Notes: a model not told the origin generated them from the sequence alone. A DNA stretch of 64,000 nucleotides from Bradyrhizobium niftali (GCF_004571025.1 NZ_SPQT01000009.1:182175-246174); one strand, 5' to 3'. Positions 1 through 9,188 are shown, numbered from the stretch's first letter. Translations and numbers: made by a program.

Positions 1-10
1 CGTTTCGGCC

Positions 11-84
11 CGTCATGCCCGGCTTTATGCCGGGCATCCACGTCTTTTTTCACGGCTCGGCGGGACAAAGCCCGGCCATGACGA
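11..84. repeat. Dispersed palindromic repeat with terminator-like hairpin
   Basis: The outer arms at 11-23 and 70-83 are roughly complementary. Nested inside is a perfect 9-bp hairpin (15-23 with 29-37) followed by a run of six T at 45-50. On the plus strand this could act as an intrinsic terminator for a gene left of the window. The CGTCATGCCCGGC core is of a type I know from Bradyrhizobium intergenic regions. Confidence 0.6.
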
Positions 85-192
85 ATTGGCAGACAGGAGT
101 GCGCCAACAAAGAGCTGACACCGGCCGCCCAAGTAGCTATATCACCCCCGCCCGGCACGTCCGGGCTTTCGGCGTTTGACTGGAATTGAGAC

Positions 193-483
193 ATGACGGG
201 AACGACACGATCGAGCAACGGGCTGGACGACCGCCGCAAGCGGCTGCTGTTCCGCTGCTGGCACCGCGGCACGCGCGAGATGGACCTGATCCTCGGCCGC
301 TTCGCGGATGCCGAGATCGGCAACCTGTCCGATGCCGAACTCGCCGAACTCGAGCACCTGCTCGAGGTCAACGATCCCGACCTCTATGCCGCCATCACCG
401 GCGACAAGGTGCTGCCGGCCGACGTCACCGGTGCGCTGTTTGCCCGTATCAAGGCGTTTCCGATCGCGGACCGCGACGCATGA
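193..483 (+). CDS. sdhE: Succinate dehydrogenase assembly factor SdhE (FAD assembly factor)
   Basis: This 96-residue protein matches the small SdhE/Sdh5 (DUF339) family, which helps attach FAD covalently to the succinate dehydrogenase flavoprotein in the cytoplasm. The family signature is visible near residues 23-28 as RGTREMD, with the conserved RGxxE core, followed by the acidic helical region ending LEVNDPDLYAAI. The length is normal for the family. Its TGA overlaps the mfd start as ATGA, so the two are translationally coupled; the sdhE-mfd neighbourhood is common in alphaproteobacteria. The start is the ATG at 193, which gives a family-typical N-terminus; a much longer overlapping reading frame in another phase is not coding here. 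Confidence 0.93.
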   Translation: MTGTTRSSNGLDDRRKRLLFRCWHRGTREMDLILGRFADAEIGNLSDAELAELEHLLEVNDPDLYAAITGDKVLPADVTGALFARIKAFPIADRDA

Positions 484-3400
484 AGCAGGGGATGAAATCG
501 CCGGCCGAGCTGCTCACGCCCGGCCGCGCCCTGACGCTTGCCAATGTCGCGGAAGGTGCCGAAGGCCTCGTCATCTCGGATCTGGCGCGCGCCATCGCGG
601 CACGGCCGAAGAAGCCGGCCGTCAGCCTTGCAGTGGTCTGCCGCGACGGTGCGCGGATGCAGCAGCTCGAACGCGCGCTGCAGTTCTTCGCGCCCGATCT
701 GCCGGTGCTGACCTTCCCGGCCTGGGACTGCCAGCCCTACGACCGCGTCTCGCCGCATGGCGGCATCTTGGCCCAACGCCTGACGACGTTGGCGCGGCTT
801 GCCCCCCTGACCGGTAGCGACAAGCCGCTGATCGTGCTGACGACGGTCAACGCCATCGTGCAGCGCGTGCCGGCGCGCGAGCTCGTCGCGGCGCAGGCGC
901 TGTCGGTCGCCCCCGGCAACGTCGTGCCGATGGACACCATCGTCGCCTGGCTCGAGCACAACGGATACAACCGCTCCTCGACCGTGCGCGAGCCCGGCGA
1001 ATATGCCGTGCGCGGCGGCATTCTGGACCTGTTTCCAGCCGGCCTCGAGCAGCCCGTGCGCTTCGACTTCTTTGGCGACAGCCTGGAATCGATCCGCTCC
1101 TTCGACGCCGAGACCCAGCGCACGCTGCTCGACATGCGCTCGCTCGACCTCGTCCCGGTCTCCGAATTCCAGCTCGTCACCGACACCATCCGCCGTTTCC
1201 GCATGGGCTATGTCGCCGAGTTCGGCGCGCCCGAGCGCGACGATGCGCTGTACGAGGCCGTCAGCGAAGGCCGCCGCCATCCCGGCATGGAGCACTGGCT
1301 GCCGCTGTTCCAGGACCGGATGGACACGCTGTTCGACTATCTGCAGGGCGCGGCCGTCGCGATCGAGCCGCAGGCCGAGGACGCCGTCCGCGAGCGCTTC
1401 AAGCAGATCCTCGACTATTACCAGGCCCGCCGCGATGCCATGGAGCATCCGGGCGGCGGCGCCATCTACAAGCCGCTGCCGCCGGACCGGCTGTATTTCA
1501 CCGAAGAGGAGTGGACCAAGCGCCTCGGCGACATCCCGCTGGCGCGCCTCACGCAATTCTCCGTGCCGGCGGATGGCGCTGGTGTCGTCGATGCCGGCGC
1601 ACGCAAGGGCCGCGACTTCGCGCCGGAGCGCAACGACACCACCGTCAACGTGTTCGAATCCGTGGTCAGCCACGTGATGGCCCTGCAGGCGCAACGCAAG
1701 AAGGTCGTGATCACGCTGTGGAGCGAAGGCTCGCGCGACCGCATGACCTCGATGCTGCGCGACCACAAGCTGGCCCACACCACCAGCGTCAACAGCTGGC
1801 GCACGGTGCAGGCCACCCCGCGCAACGAGACCATGCTCGCCGTGCTCGGCTTGGAGAGCGGCTTCGAGACCGACGAGATCGCGCTCATCAGCGAGCAGGA
1901 CATCCTCGGCGACCGCCTGGTGCGGCCGCGCAGGGCGAGCCGCAAGCTCGACAATTTCATCTCGGAGGTGACGAGCCTTGCCGCCGGCGACATCGTGGTC
2001 CATGTCGATCACGGCATCGGCCGGTTCGTCGGTCTGCAAACGCTCGACGTCGCCGGCGCGCCGCATGATTGTCTCGAACTGCACTACGCCGCCGAGACCA
2101 AGCTGTTCCTGCCCGTCGAGAACATCGAGCTGTTGTCTCGCTACGGTTCCGACCAGACCACGGTCGAGCTCGATCGTCTCGGCGGCAGCGGCTGGCAGAC
2201 CCGCAAGGCGAAACTCAAGAACCGCATCCGCGAGATCGCGGGCGAGTTGATCAAGATCGCCGCCGCGCGCCATTTGCACGAGGCGCCAAAGCTGCCGGTG
2301 CAGCCGGGCCTCTATGACGAATTCTGTGCGCGCTTCCCCTATGACGAGACCGAGGACCAGCTGGGGGCGATCGAATCGACCCTGAAGGACCTCGAACTCG
2401 GCCGCCCCATGGACCGTTTGATCTGCGGCGACGTCGGCTTTGGCAAGACCGAGGTGGCCTTGCGTGCCGCCTTTGCCGTGGCGCTCGAAGGCAAGCAGGT
2501 CGCTGTCGTGGTGCCGACCACGCTGCTGGCGCGCCAGCACGCAAGAACCTTCACCGAGCGCTTCAAGGGCTTTCCGGTGAACGTGGCGCAGGCATCGCGC
2601 CTGATCCCGACCAAGGAGCTGAACCAGGTCAAGAAGGGCATCGCCGACGGCTCGGTCGACATCGTCGTCGGCACCCACGCGCTGCTCGGCAAGGCGATCA
2701 AGTTCCGCGATCTCGGCCTCGTCATCGTCGACGAGGAGCAGCATTTTGGCGTCACTCACAAGGAACGGCTGAAGGCGCTTCGCTCCGAGGTGCACGTGCT
2801 GACGCTGTCGGCGACGCCGATCCCGCGCACGCTGCAGCTGGCGCTCACCGGCGTCCGCGAGCTCTCGATCATTGCCTCGCCCCCGGTCGACCGCCTTGCG
2901 GTGCGCACCTTCGTCGCCCCGCACGATCCCTTGATGATCCGCGAGGCGCTCTTGCGCGAACGCTATCGCGGCGGCCAGGCGTTCTACGTGGTGCCGCGCA
3001 TCGATGACCTCGCCGAGGTCAAGGATTTCCTCGACAAGAACGTGCCGGAGATGAAGGTCGCGGTCGCGCACGGGCAGATGCCGCCCGCCGTGATCGAGGA
3101 CATCATGACCGCGTTCTACGACGGCAAGTTCGACATCCTGCTGTCGACCACGATCGTCGAATCCGGCCTCGACATTCCCAACGCCAACACGCTGATCGTG
3201 CATCGCGCCGACATGTTCGGCCTTGCCCAGCTCTATCAGCTCCGCGGCCGCGTCGGCCGCTCCAAGCTGCGGGCGTATGCGCTGTTCACGCTGCCGGCGC
3301 AGCAGAAGATCACGGCGCAGGCCGAGCGCCGGCTCACCGTGCTGCAATCGCTGGAAACGCTGGGCGCGGGCTTCCAGCTCGCCTCGCACGACCTCGACAT

Positions 3401-3998
3401 CCGCGGCGCCGGCAATCTGCTCGGCGAGGAGCAGTCAGGCCATATCAAGGAGGTCGGCTTCGAGCTCTACCAGTCGATGCTGGAGGAGGCGATCGTGAAC
3501 CTCAAGGCCGGCGTCTCCGAGCCGGCCGCCGACCGCTGGTCGCCGTCGATCACGATCGGCATGCCCGTGCTCATCCCGGAGGATTACGTCAGCGATCTCT
3601 CGGTTCGGCTGTCGCTCTACAGGCGCCTGGCCGATCTCGACACCGAGGAGGAGATCGAGAACTTCGGCGCGGAGATGCGCGACCGCTTCGGCGTGCTGCC
3701 GGACGAGGTGCGCTATCTCTTCAAGGTCGCCGCGATCAAGGCGTTCTGCCGCAGGGCCAATGTCGAGAAGATCGACGCCGGTCCGAAGGGCGCCGTCATC
3801 GCCTTCCGCGACAATTCGTTCGCCTATCCCGACCGCCTGGTGACGTTCATCCGCAGCCACGGCCAGGCCGCGAAGGTGCGGCCCGACATGAAGGTGGTGT
3901 TCCTCCAGGACTGGGAGACCCCGGAAGAGCGGCTCGCCGGCACCACGGAGATCATGCGGCAACTGGCGCAGCTGGCGCAGGCCAAGAAGGCGGCGTAG
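480..3998 (+). CDS. mfd: Transcription-repair coupling factor Mfd
   Basis: The 1172-residue protein has the full Mfd layout: UvrB-like N-terminal modules, a CarD-like RNA polymerase interaction domain, RecG-like helicase motor and C-terminal regulatory domain. It displaces stalled RNA polymerase and recruits UvrA to transcribed-strand lesions. Motor motifs are visible: Walker A GDVGFGKT at about residues 650-657, Walker B DEEQ at about 751-754, and RGRVGRS in motif VI. The start at 480 overlaps the sdhE stop; an internal ATG at 492 is an alternative. The frame stays open upstream to about 186, but that part is the shadow of sdhE. The last 21 codons are repeated as a fossil about 1 kb downstream. 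Confidence 0.97.
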   Translation: MKQGMKSPAELLTPGRALTLANVAEGAEGLVISDLARAIAARPKKPAVSLAVVCRDGARMQQLERALQFFAPDLPVLTFPAWDCQPYDRVSPHGGILAQRLTTLARLAPLTGSDKPLIVLTTVNAIVQRVPARELVAAQALSVAPGNVVPMDTIVAWLEHNGYNRSSTVREPGEYAVRGGILDLFPAGLEQPVRFDFFGDSLESIRSFDAETQRTLLDMRSLDLVPVSEFQLVTDTIRRFRMGYVAEFGAPERDDALYEAVSEGRRHPGMEHWLPLFQDRMDTLFDYLQGAAVAIEPQAEDAVRERFKQILDYYQARRDAMEHPGGGAIYKPLPPDRLYFTEEEWTKRLGDIPLARLTQFSVPADGAGVVDAGARKGRDFAPERNDTTVNVFESVVSHVMALQAQRKKVVITLWSEGSRDRMTSMLRDHKLAHTTSVNSWRTVQATPRNETMLAVLGLESGFETDEIALISEQDILGDRLVRPRRASRKLDNFISEVTSLAAGDIVVHVDHGIGRFVGLQTLDVAGAPHDCLELHYAAETKLFLPVENIELLSRYGSDQTTVELDRLGGSGWQTRKAKLKNRIREIAGELIKIAAARHLHEAPKLPVQPGLYDEFCARFPYDETEDQLGAIESTLKDLELGRPMDRLICGDVGFGKTEVALRAAFAVALEGKQVAVVVPTTLLARQHARTFTERFKGFPVNVAQASRLIPTKELNQVKKGIADGSVDIVVGTHALLGKAIKFRDLGLVIVDEEQHFGVTHKERLKALRSEVHVLTLSATPIPRTLQLALTGVRELSIIASPPVDRLAVRTFVAPHDPLMIREALLRERYRGGQAFYVVPRIDDLAEVKDFLDKNVPEMKVAVAHGQMPPAVIEDIMTAFYDGKFDILLSTTIVESGLDIPNANTLIVHRADMFGLAQLYQLRGRVGRSKLRAYALFTLPAQQKITAQAERRLTVLQSLETLGAGFQLASHDLDIRGAGNLLGEEQSGHIKEVGFELYQSMLEEAIVNLKAGVSEPAADRWSPSITIGMPVLIPEDYVSDLSVRLSLYRRLADLDTEEEIENFGAEMRDRFGVLPDEVRYLFKVAAIKAFCRRANVEKIDAGPKGAVIAFRDNSFAYPDRLVTFIRSHGQAAKVRPDMKVVFLQDWETPEERLAGTTEIMRQLAQLAQAKKAA

Positions 3999-4000
3999 GG
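3936..4000 (+). repeat. Direct repeat copy 1: 3' end of mfd
   Basis: These 65 bases cover the last codons and stop of mfd plus two further bases. They match 4989-5052 with six substitutions and one single-base gap, about 89% identity. The two copies bracket the bicupin gene. Confidence 0.9.
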
Positions 4001-4052
4001 AGCGACTATCGCTTCCGCTCTGCAGAATCGCGCCGGTGCCCCGCGACGCTTG

Positions 4053-4850
4053 TCAGAGGACCACGTCCCGGTTGACGTTCTTGTACAGAAGGTAGACCGA
4101 TCGGTTCGAACCGGTCGGATAGAATTGCTGCGGACAGAACGATCCCATCCAGATGAAGTCATCGACCCAGATTTCGTGCCAGCTATCGCCAAGATAATAC
4201 AAGCCTTGCCCCTCCAGCATGAACAACCCGTGCTCCATGATATGGGTCTCGACGGCTGGAAAGCAGACGCCGGGTTGGAAGAACATCAGATTCATCTCGA
4301 AATCGAACCGCAAGTCGCCCATTGGAAGCAGGTGCTTGAAGCCGCGCCCCTCCAGTCCGGTATGGTTCGTTATCGGCATCGATTGTTGTTGACCGATGAT
4401 TGCCGCCGGTGACGCGATGCCCCCAGCCGCTTCATAACGCTTCTTGACCGCGAGAACGCGGGCGGGAGCAGCGGGATGGCAGCTCATCGCGAAGGACGTG
4501 TTGGCCGGAACGTAGGCAAAGGCGCCTGCCGTCAATGAGGTCGGGGGTTCGGCGCCGATGCTGATGTCGAGGGCTCCCGTGACGACGTAGAAGAAGTGCT
4601 GAACGTCCACGCAGATCGGCTGGGCCGTGCCGCCCGAGGGCTCGATTTCCAGCATGAACTGGGCAAAATCGGCTCCGAGGCTCGGCGCCGCCAGAAAACG
4701 CACAGTCGTTGACACCCACGCCGGCAGCCGGCTCTTCAAGACGCCTTCAGGCGGCATGAATGCGAAATTGCGGCCGACGACTGCGCGGCTGTGACCGATC
4801 GCGCCGGGACGAACGACGCCGGGTTGGGTAGTCAGATCGGTGGGATGCAT
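4053..4850 (-). CDS. Bicupin protein, (S)-ureidoglycine aminohydrolase-like (AllE family)
   Basis: The 265-residue protein consists of two cupin domains, about residues 60-135 and 180-255. Its length and organisation match the bicupin ureidoglycine aminohydrolases, which release ammonia from ureidoglycine in allantoin degradation. Conserved features include FYVVTGALDISIG in the first barrel and ETHIMEHGLFMLEGQGLY in the second, where E, H and H would bind metal. No other allantoin genes are next to it, so the substrate is inferred from fold only. The start at 4850 was chosen because the upstream frame runs into the mfd fossil and repeat DNA. The gene lies opposite to mfd and between the two copies of the mfd tail, suggesting acquisition. 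Confidence 0.7.
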   Translation of the reverse strand: MHPTDLTTQPGVVRPGAIGHSRAVVGRNFAFMPPEGVLKSRLPAWVSTTVRFLAAPSLGADFAQFMLEIEPSGGTAQPICVDVQHFFYVVTGALDISIGAEPPTSLTAGAFAYVPANTSFAMSCHPAAPARVLAVKKRYEAAGGIASPAAIIGQQQSMPITNHTGLEGRGFKHLLPMGDLRFDFEMNLMFFQPGVCFPAVETHIMEHGLFMLEGQGLYYLGDSWHEIWVDDFIWMGSFCPQQFYPTGSNRSVYLLYKNVNRDVVL

Positions 4851-4988
4851 CTGAGAGTCCTTGGCCAACTCGCAACAGCGCGTCGCTGTGAAGCGTCGGC
4901 GCAAGACCGGCGCGTTGCGACGTGGATGAATGTGGTTCTGCCGGCTTCTTAGATTTGATAGATGAGAGCGAGGGGCACTGCAACAGCA

Positions 4989-5052
4989 GCCGGCACCACG
5001 GAGATCATGCGGCAGCTGGCGCAATTGGCGCAGAGCAAGAGGCGGCCTAGGG
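4989..5052 (+). pseudogene. Fossil of the mfd 3' end (direct repeat copy 2)
   Basis: The 64 bases still read AGTTEIMRQLAQLAQSK, matching the Mfd C-terminus, but a single-base loss removes the original stop and the frame continues as RRPR. There is no mfd body upstream, only the 5' flank of the bicupin gene. It is a remnant, not a gene. Confidence 0.85.
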
Positions 5053-5060
5053 CAGTCTAC

Positions 5061-5107
5061 CGTGTCCCGGACAAGCGCAGCGAAGCGTCGCGCAGAGCCG
5101 GGACCCA
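5061..5107. repeat. Dispersed repeat (TGTCCCGGACAAG...GAGCCGGGACCCAG family)
   Basis: The sequence beginning GTGTCCCGGACAAGC and ending AGAGCCGGGACCCAG recurs at 28581 and, in a variant form, at 44931. It folds as an inverted repeat and lies directly after the mfd fossil. This matches an intergenic repeat family I associate with Bradyrhizobium genomes. Confidence 0.7.
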
Positions 5108-5321
5108 GTTCTTTCCCGCTCGCGAGGATGGGTCCCAGTGCTGCGGCGTATCGCGAAGCGTGCTCCATCGGACAGATTCATAAGCCTGCTCGATAAGTCC
5201 ATGCGGATTGCACCATCTAATCGCATGGCGACCGATTGCCTATAACAAGCCTGCGAAGAGCGACCACGCCCCGCCGGCGCGCGAGCGTCCGGGAACAAGC
5301 CGTGGCGCACAGGAGATCATC

Positions 5322-6110
5322 ATGAAACCGCAAGCCGCAGCCATCGCATTGCTTCTGGTGATGGCCATGCCATCGGCCCGCACGGAGGAGACTGGCACCA
5401 TGACCGGATCGAAGGCTGCGCTCACGTATGAGGATGTTCGGAAGGTCGCCCCGGCGCTGGAGGCCTATACGCAGAACCGGCTGCTTGGCGATGTCTGGAA
5501 GCGCCCCGGCCTCGCGCCGCGCGACCGCAGCATCGTCACCTTGGCAGCGCTGATCGCGCGCAATCAGTCGATCGAGATGCCGTATCATTTCAATCTGGCG
5601 CTCGACAACGGTGTCAAGCCGCGCGAGATTTTGGAGATCATCACGCATCTCGCCTTCTACGCCGGCTGGGCTAATGCGATGTCCGCGGTCGCTGTTGCCA
5701 AGGACGTCTTCGCCGCCCGCAACATCGGCGTCGGTGAGCTTCCGGCCGTCACGGTGACGCCGTTGCCGCTTGACGAGGCTGCCGAGGCGCAGCGTGCGAC
5801 GTTCGTCCAGGACCAGTTCGGCGCGTCCTTTCCGGGTGTCGTGCAGTACACCACCGACGTGCTGTTTCGTGACCTGTGGCTGCGTCCGGACCTTGCGCCC
5901 AGGGACCGCAGTCTCGTCACCGTCAGCGCGCTGATCGCCAACGGGCAGATGGCGCAGCTCACGCCGCACCTCAACAGGGCGATGGATAACGGCCTGACCC
6001 AGACGGAGGCTTCGGAAGCCATCACGCAACTTGCGTTCTATGCCGGCTGGCCGAACGTGTTTTCGGCGATGGCCGTCGCCAAGGATGTGTTTGCGAAGCG
6101 GCCGCATTAG
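5322..6110 (+). CDS. Secreted tandem carboxymuconolactone decarboxylase-family protein
   Basis: The protein has 262 residues with an N-terminal signal peptide (hydrophobic core AAIALLLVMAMPSA) and two copies of a CMD-like domain. Each copy carries the pattern APRDRS(I/L)VT followed by a histidine helix and LAFYAGW, at about residues 65-125 and 185-245. AhpD-type CxxC motifs are absent, so it is not an AhpD peroxidase; the reaction is unknown. The ATG at 5322 follows an AGGAG at 5311 and gives the signal peptide; the frame is open further upstream without support. It begins a plus-strand pair with the monooxygenase-like gene. Confidence 0.82.
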   Translation: MKPQAAAIALLLVMAMPSARTEETGTMTGSKAALTYEDVRKVAPALEAYTQNRLLGDVWKRPGLAPRDRSIVTLAALIARNQSIEMPYHFNLALDNGVKPREILEIITHLAFYAGWANAMSAVAVAKDVFAARNIGVGELPAVTVTPLPLDEAAEAQRATFVQDQFGASFPGVVQYTTDVLFRDLWLRPDLAPRDRSLVTVSALIANGQMAQLTPHLNRAMDNGLTQTEASEAITQLAFYAGWPNVFSAMAVAKDVFAKRPH

Positions 6111-6183
6111 CCGTATCCCACCACGAAGATCGAATACCATGCCGGAGATGGCGTTCGCGCTTCCCATTCGCGAGGAGGCTGAC

Positions 6184-6576
6184 TTGAGTATCTCGCATCT
6201 TCTCCTGATCGGCGGGTCCGTGCTCACGGCAGCCGTTTCCGGGACCGCTGCCGCCGCCGAAGTGCGGCCGCTCTACGTGCAGGAAGCGGAAATCGAGATC
6301 GATCCCGCACAGCTTGAATCCTACAAGGCTGCGGTGGCCGAGCACATCGAGACTGCCACGCGCGTTGAGCCCGGTATTATTGCGCTCTATGCCGTCTCCG
6401 AAAACGACAATCCCACGCGCGTCAGGGTGTTCGAGATCTACCGGGATCAGGATGCTTACCGGTCTCACCTGGAAACCGCTCACTTCAAGACATACAAGGC
6501 GACCGTGGAGAAGATGGTCCGGTCGCTGAAGCTGATCCGAACCACGCCCATCGCCTTTGGCGCTTTGCCGAGGTGA
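6184..6576 (+). CDS. Exported antibiotic biosynthesis monooxygenase (ABM)-like protein
   Basis: I place the start at the TTG at 6184, which follows the strong GAGGAGG at 6172-6178 and yields a clean signal peptide (SISHLLLIGGSVLTAAVSG, cleavage near AAAAE). An ATG at 6139 is possible but gives a poor N-terminus. The mature part, about 100 residues, has the ABM dimeric ferredoxin-like pattern: a first strand, PGIIALYAVSENDNPTRV, then EIYRDQDAYRSHLETAHF with the conserved HxxxxHF-like ending. Such proteins oxidise quinols or aromatic compounds, or act as binding proteins. It follows the CMD-family gene on the same strand by about 70 bases. Confidence 0.78.
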   Translation: MSISHLLLIGGSVLTAAVSGTAAAAEVRPLYVQEAEIEIDPAQLESYKAAVAEHIETATRVEPGIIALYAVSENDNPTRVRVFEIYRDQDAYRSHLETAHFKTYKATVEKMVRSLKLIRTTPIAFGALPR

Positions 6577-6580
6577 CGGC

Positions 6581-7474
6581 TCAGTCCCGGTGGCGCAGCG
6601 CCTCGACAAGGAGTGCAAAAGCCGCGGAAGGCTGGCGCCGGCTCGGGTAGTAGAGGTGGTAGCCGGGATAGGGAGGACACCAGTCCTCGAGCACCCGCTT
6701 GAGGCGGCCTTTGTTGATGTGGGGCTGTACGAGGCCCTCCGGCAGATAGGCCAGGCCCAGGCCGGCAAGCGCCGCCTGGAGCATCTGGGTCGTGGTGTTG
6801 AAGAATAATTGGCCATCGACCCGAACGTTGAGCTCCCGCGAGCCCTTTTCGAACTCCCAGGAGTACAATCCGCCGTGGGTCGGCAGGCGCAGGTTGATGC
6901 AATTGTGCACGACCAGTTGCGATGGTTTCTTCAGCTCCGGCCGGCTCCGGAAATAGGACGGAGCGCCGACGACGGCCATGCGCGCGTCGGGGCCGATTCG
7001 CACCGCGATCATGTCTCTCGCGACTTGCTCGCCGTCCCGCACGCCGGCATCGAAACGCTGCGCGACGATATCCGTCAGTCCGTAATCGCTGACGATCTCT
7101 AGCTTGATGTCGGGATATTCGCGTAACAGCTTCGCAAGCTTCGGCAGGAGGACGGCGTCGGTGGCATATTCGGTCGCCGTGATGCGAATGGTACCGGAGG
7201 GCTTTTCCCGGAGCTCGGTCAAGGCGACGAGTTCGGCCTCGATCTCCGCGATCCGTGGACCCACGTTGCGCAACAGACGTTCACCCGCGGCCGTCGGCGA
7301 CACGCTGCGCGTGGTGCGCGTCAACAGGCGCAGCTTCAGCCGCGCCTCGAGCTCCTTGATGGTGTAGCTGAGCGCGGACTGTGAAATGCCGAGCTTCGCG
7401 GCGGCTCTCGTAAAGCTGCCTTCACGGGCGACGATCAGGAAGGCCGAGAGGTCGTCGAGATTTCCGCGCTGCAT
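6581..7474 (-). CDS. LysR-family transcriptional regulator
   Basis: The 297-residue protein has the LysR layout: an N-terminal winged helix-turn-helix (GSFTRAAAKLGISQSALS at about residues 18-35) and a C-terminal effector-binding domain. It belongs to the subgroup with RTTRSVSPTAAGERLL after the recognition helix and is a clear paralogue of the regulator at 14266. It is transcribed away from the cupin-reductase-dehydrogenase genes that start at 7578, a classical divergent arrangement, so it probably controls them. The ligand cannot be read from the sequence. Confidence 0.92.
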   Translation of the reverse strand: MQRGNLDDLSAFLIVAREGSFTRAAAKLGISQSALSYTIKELEARLKLRLLTRTTRSVSPTAAGERLLRNVGPRIAEIEAELVALTELREKPSGTIRITATEYATDAVLLPKLAKLLREYPDIKLEIVSDYGLTDIVAQRFDAGVRDGEQVARDMIAVRIGPDARMAVVGAPSYFRSRPELKKPSQLVVHNCINLRLPTHGGLYSWEFEKGSRELNVRVDGQLFFNTTTQMLQAALAGLGLAYLPEGLVQPHINKGRLKRVLEDWCPPYPGYHLYYPSRRQPSAAFALLVEALRHRD

Positions 7475-7577
7475 TTATCGATCCTCCTTATAAGTCCATG
7501 CCGATGATAGTGGCTAGTCCGCATAGCCGCACGCATTAGATATGGCGCAGTCCCGCGAAGTGAGGCGAGCTCGGCAT

Positions 7578-8153
7578 ATGGATCGATCGGACGTTCCCTT
7601 CCGGCAATGCGGGAGCAGCGCTGCGGACGCCTCGAGCGCGCTGACGCGGCGGAGCGTGCTCTCAGGCGCCGCCGGATTGGCCATGCTGGCATCGTCGCAT
7701 GCGGGCTTTGCGAGGGCCTCGGAAGAGACTGGTCCGACAACGGGAAGGCAGGCAACGATGGACATCAAACGCAACGGCTCACGCCCCTCTGGTAGGGGCC
7801 CTGAAACATGGTTTTCCGGCACGGTCCGCGTCGATCCGCTCTTTCAGCTGGGCGACCCGGTACGTCTGAGCGGCGGTCAAGTAACTTTCGAACCCGGTGC
7901 CCGAACCATGTGGCACACCCATCCGCTCGGCCAAACCCTGATCGTCACGTCCGGCCTGGGCTGGGTGCAAAGCGAGGGGGGACCGATCGAGGAAATCCGC
8001 CCCGGCGACGTCGTCTGGTTTCCGCCCGGCGAGAAACACTGGCATGGCGCCACCGCGACAACCGCGATGACGCATATCGCCATCACGGAATCGCTAAACG
8101 GCAAGAATGTCGACTGGATGGAGAAGGTCAGCGACGAACAGTATCGCAGGTGA
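7578..8153 (+). CDS. Cupin-domain protein with Tat-like signal
   Basis: This single-domain cupin has 191 residues from the ATG at 7578. An N-terminal LTRRSVLSGAAGLAMLASS stretch looks like a twin-arginine signal; ATGs at 7542 and 7758 are alternatives, the last removing the signal. The cupin core shows both metal motifs: WHTHPLGQTL and, further on, GDVVWFPPGEKHWHG. It is closely related to the cytosolic cupin at 44522. The function is not known; relatives are often placed beside reductases, as here. It lies divergent to a LysR gene and just upstream of an aldo/keto reductase. Confidence 0.8.
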   Translation: MDRSDVPFRQCGSSAADASSALTRRSVLSGAAGLAMLASSHAGFARASEETGPTTGRQATMDIKRNGSRPSGRGPETWFSGTVRVDPLFQLGDPVRLSGGQVTFEPGARTMWHTHPLGQTLIVTSGLGWVQSEGGPIEEIRPGDVVWFPPGEKHWHGATATTAMTHIAITESLNGKNVDWMEKVSDEQYRR

Positions 8154-8192
8154 TTGCGTGCTGGTGCGAGCGGCTCGCCGAGGAGAATGAAC

Positions 8193-9188
8193 ATGCAGAT
8201 GCGCGAGCTTGGCGATAGCGGCCTTGCGGTCTCGGCCATCGGCTTCGGCTGCATGGGCCTGAACTATCATCGTGGCCCGGCGCCGGAACGTCGCGAGATG
8301 ATCGCGCTGGTCCGGGCGGCGGTGGAGCGCGGTGTCACCTTCTTCGACACTGCCGAGGTCTACGGCCCGTTCACCAACGAGGAACTCGTGGGCGAAGCGT
8401 TGGAGCCGTTCCGGAAGGGCGTCGTCATTGCCACCAAGTTTGGCCACGACCTCGGTCCCGCCGACGCCCGGCGTTCCGGTGGGCTCGACAGCCGCCCCGA
8501 ACGTGTCCGGCAGGCGGCGGAGGGCTCGTTGAAGCGGTTGCGGGTCGAGACGATCGAGCTGTTCTATCAGCACCGCGTCGATCCCGATGTCCCGATCGAG
8601 GATGTCGCTGGTGCGGTGAAGGATCTGATCGCCGAGGGCAAGGTCAGGCATTTCGGCCTCAGCGAGGCCGGCGCCTCCACCATTCGCCGCGCGCATGCGG
8701 TCCAGCCGGTCGCCGCGATCCAGAGCGAATACTCCTTCTGGTGGCGTCAGCCCGAGACGGAGGTGTTGCCGGCTTGCGAGGAGCTGGGGATCGGCTTCGT
8801 CCCGTTCAGTCCTCTCGGCAGGGGATTCCTCACCGGCCAGATCGACGAGACCACCAGCTTCGGCGGCAATGACAACCGCGCCGGCTTGCCGCGCTTTACG
8901 CCCGAGGCCCGCAAGGCGAACCGGCCGGTCGTGGACCTGCTGGCTCAGATCGGCGCCCAGAAACGTGCGACGCCGGCGCAGATCGCATTGGCCTGGCTGC
9001 TGGCGCAGAGGTCGTGGATCGTCCCGATCCCCGGCACGACCAAGCTCGGCCGTCTCGACGAAAACATCGCCGCGGCCGCGGTCGCGCTGACACCCGACGA
9101 TATCAGGCACATCGACGCCGCGGTCGCGCAGATCACCATCACGGGCGACCGTTACCCGCAGGCGGAAGCCGCGCGTACGCAGCGCTGA
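8193..9188 (+). CDS. Aldo/keto reductase
   Basis: The 331-residue NADPH-dependent oxidoreductase has the (beta/alpha)8 aldo/keto reductase pattern. The catalytic tetrad is readable: FFDTAEVYG supplies Asp and Tyr, VVIATKFGHD supplies Lys, and LFYQHRVDP supplies His. The C-terminal coenzyme segment IPGTTKLGRLDEN is also present. It resembles the YakC/AKR13 group. The ATG at 8193 is 7 bases after AGGAG (8181); the ATG at 8187 is too close to that site. It lies 39 bases after the cupin gene and 42 before an SDR, forming a plus-strand operon. Confidence 0.92.
   Translation: MQMRELGDSGLAVSAIGFGCMGLNYHRGPAPERREMIALVRAAVERGVTFFDTAEVYGPFTNEELVGEALEPFRKGVVIATKFGHDLGPADARRSGGLDSRPERVRQAAEGSLKRLRVETIELFYQHRVDPDVPIEDVAGAVKDLIAEGKVRHFGLSEAGASTIRRAHAVQPVAAIQSEYSFWWRQPETEVLPACEELGIGFVPFSPLGRGFLTGQIDETTSFGGNDNRAGLPRFTPEARKANRPVVDLLAQIGAQKRATPAQIALAWLLAQRSWIVPIPGTTKLGRLDENIAAAAVALTPDDIRHIDAAVAQITITGDRYPQAEAARTQR

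Noticed and set aside
384..3389. Minus-strand open frame of about 1000 codons inside mfd
   Set aside because: It is an antisense shadow caused by high GC and biased third positions; it has no family motifs and mfd is unquestionable.
4962..5183. Plus-strand ORF of 73 codons between the bicupin gene and the CMD-family gene
   Set aside because: It is only the mfd tail fossil running into a dispersed repeat.
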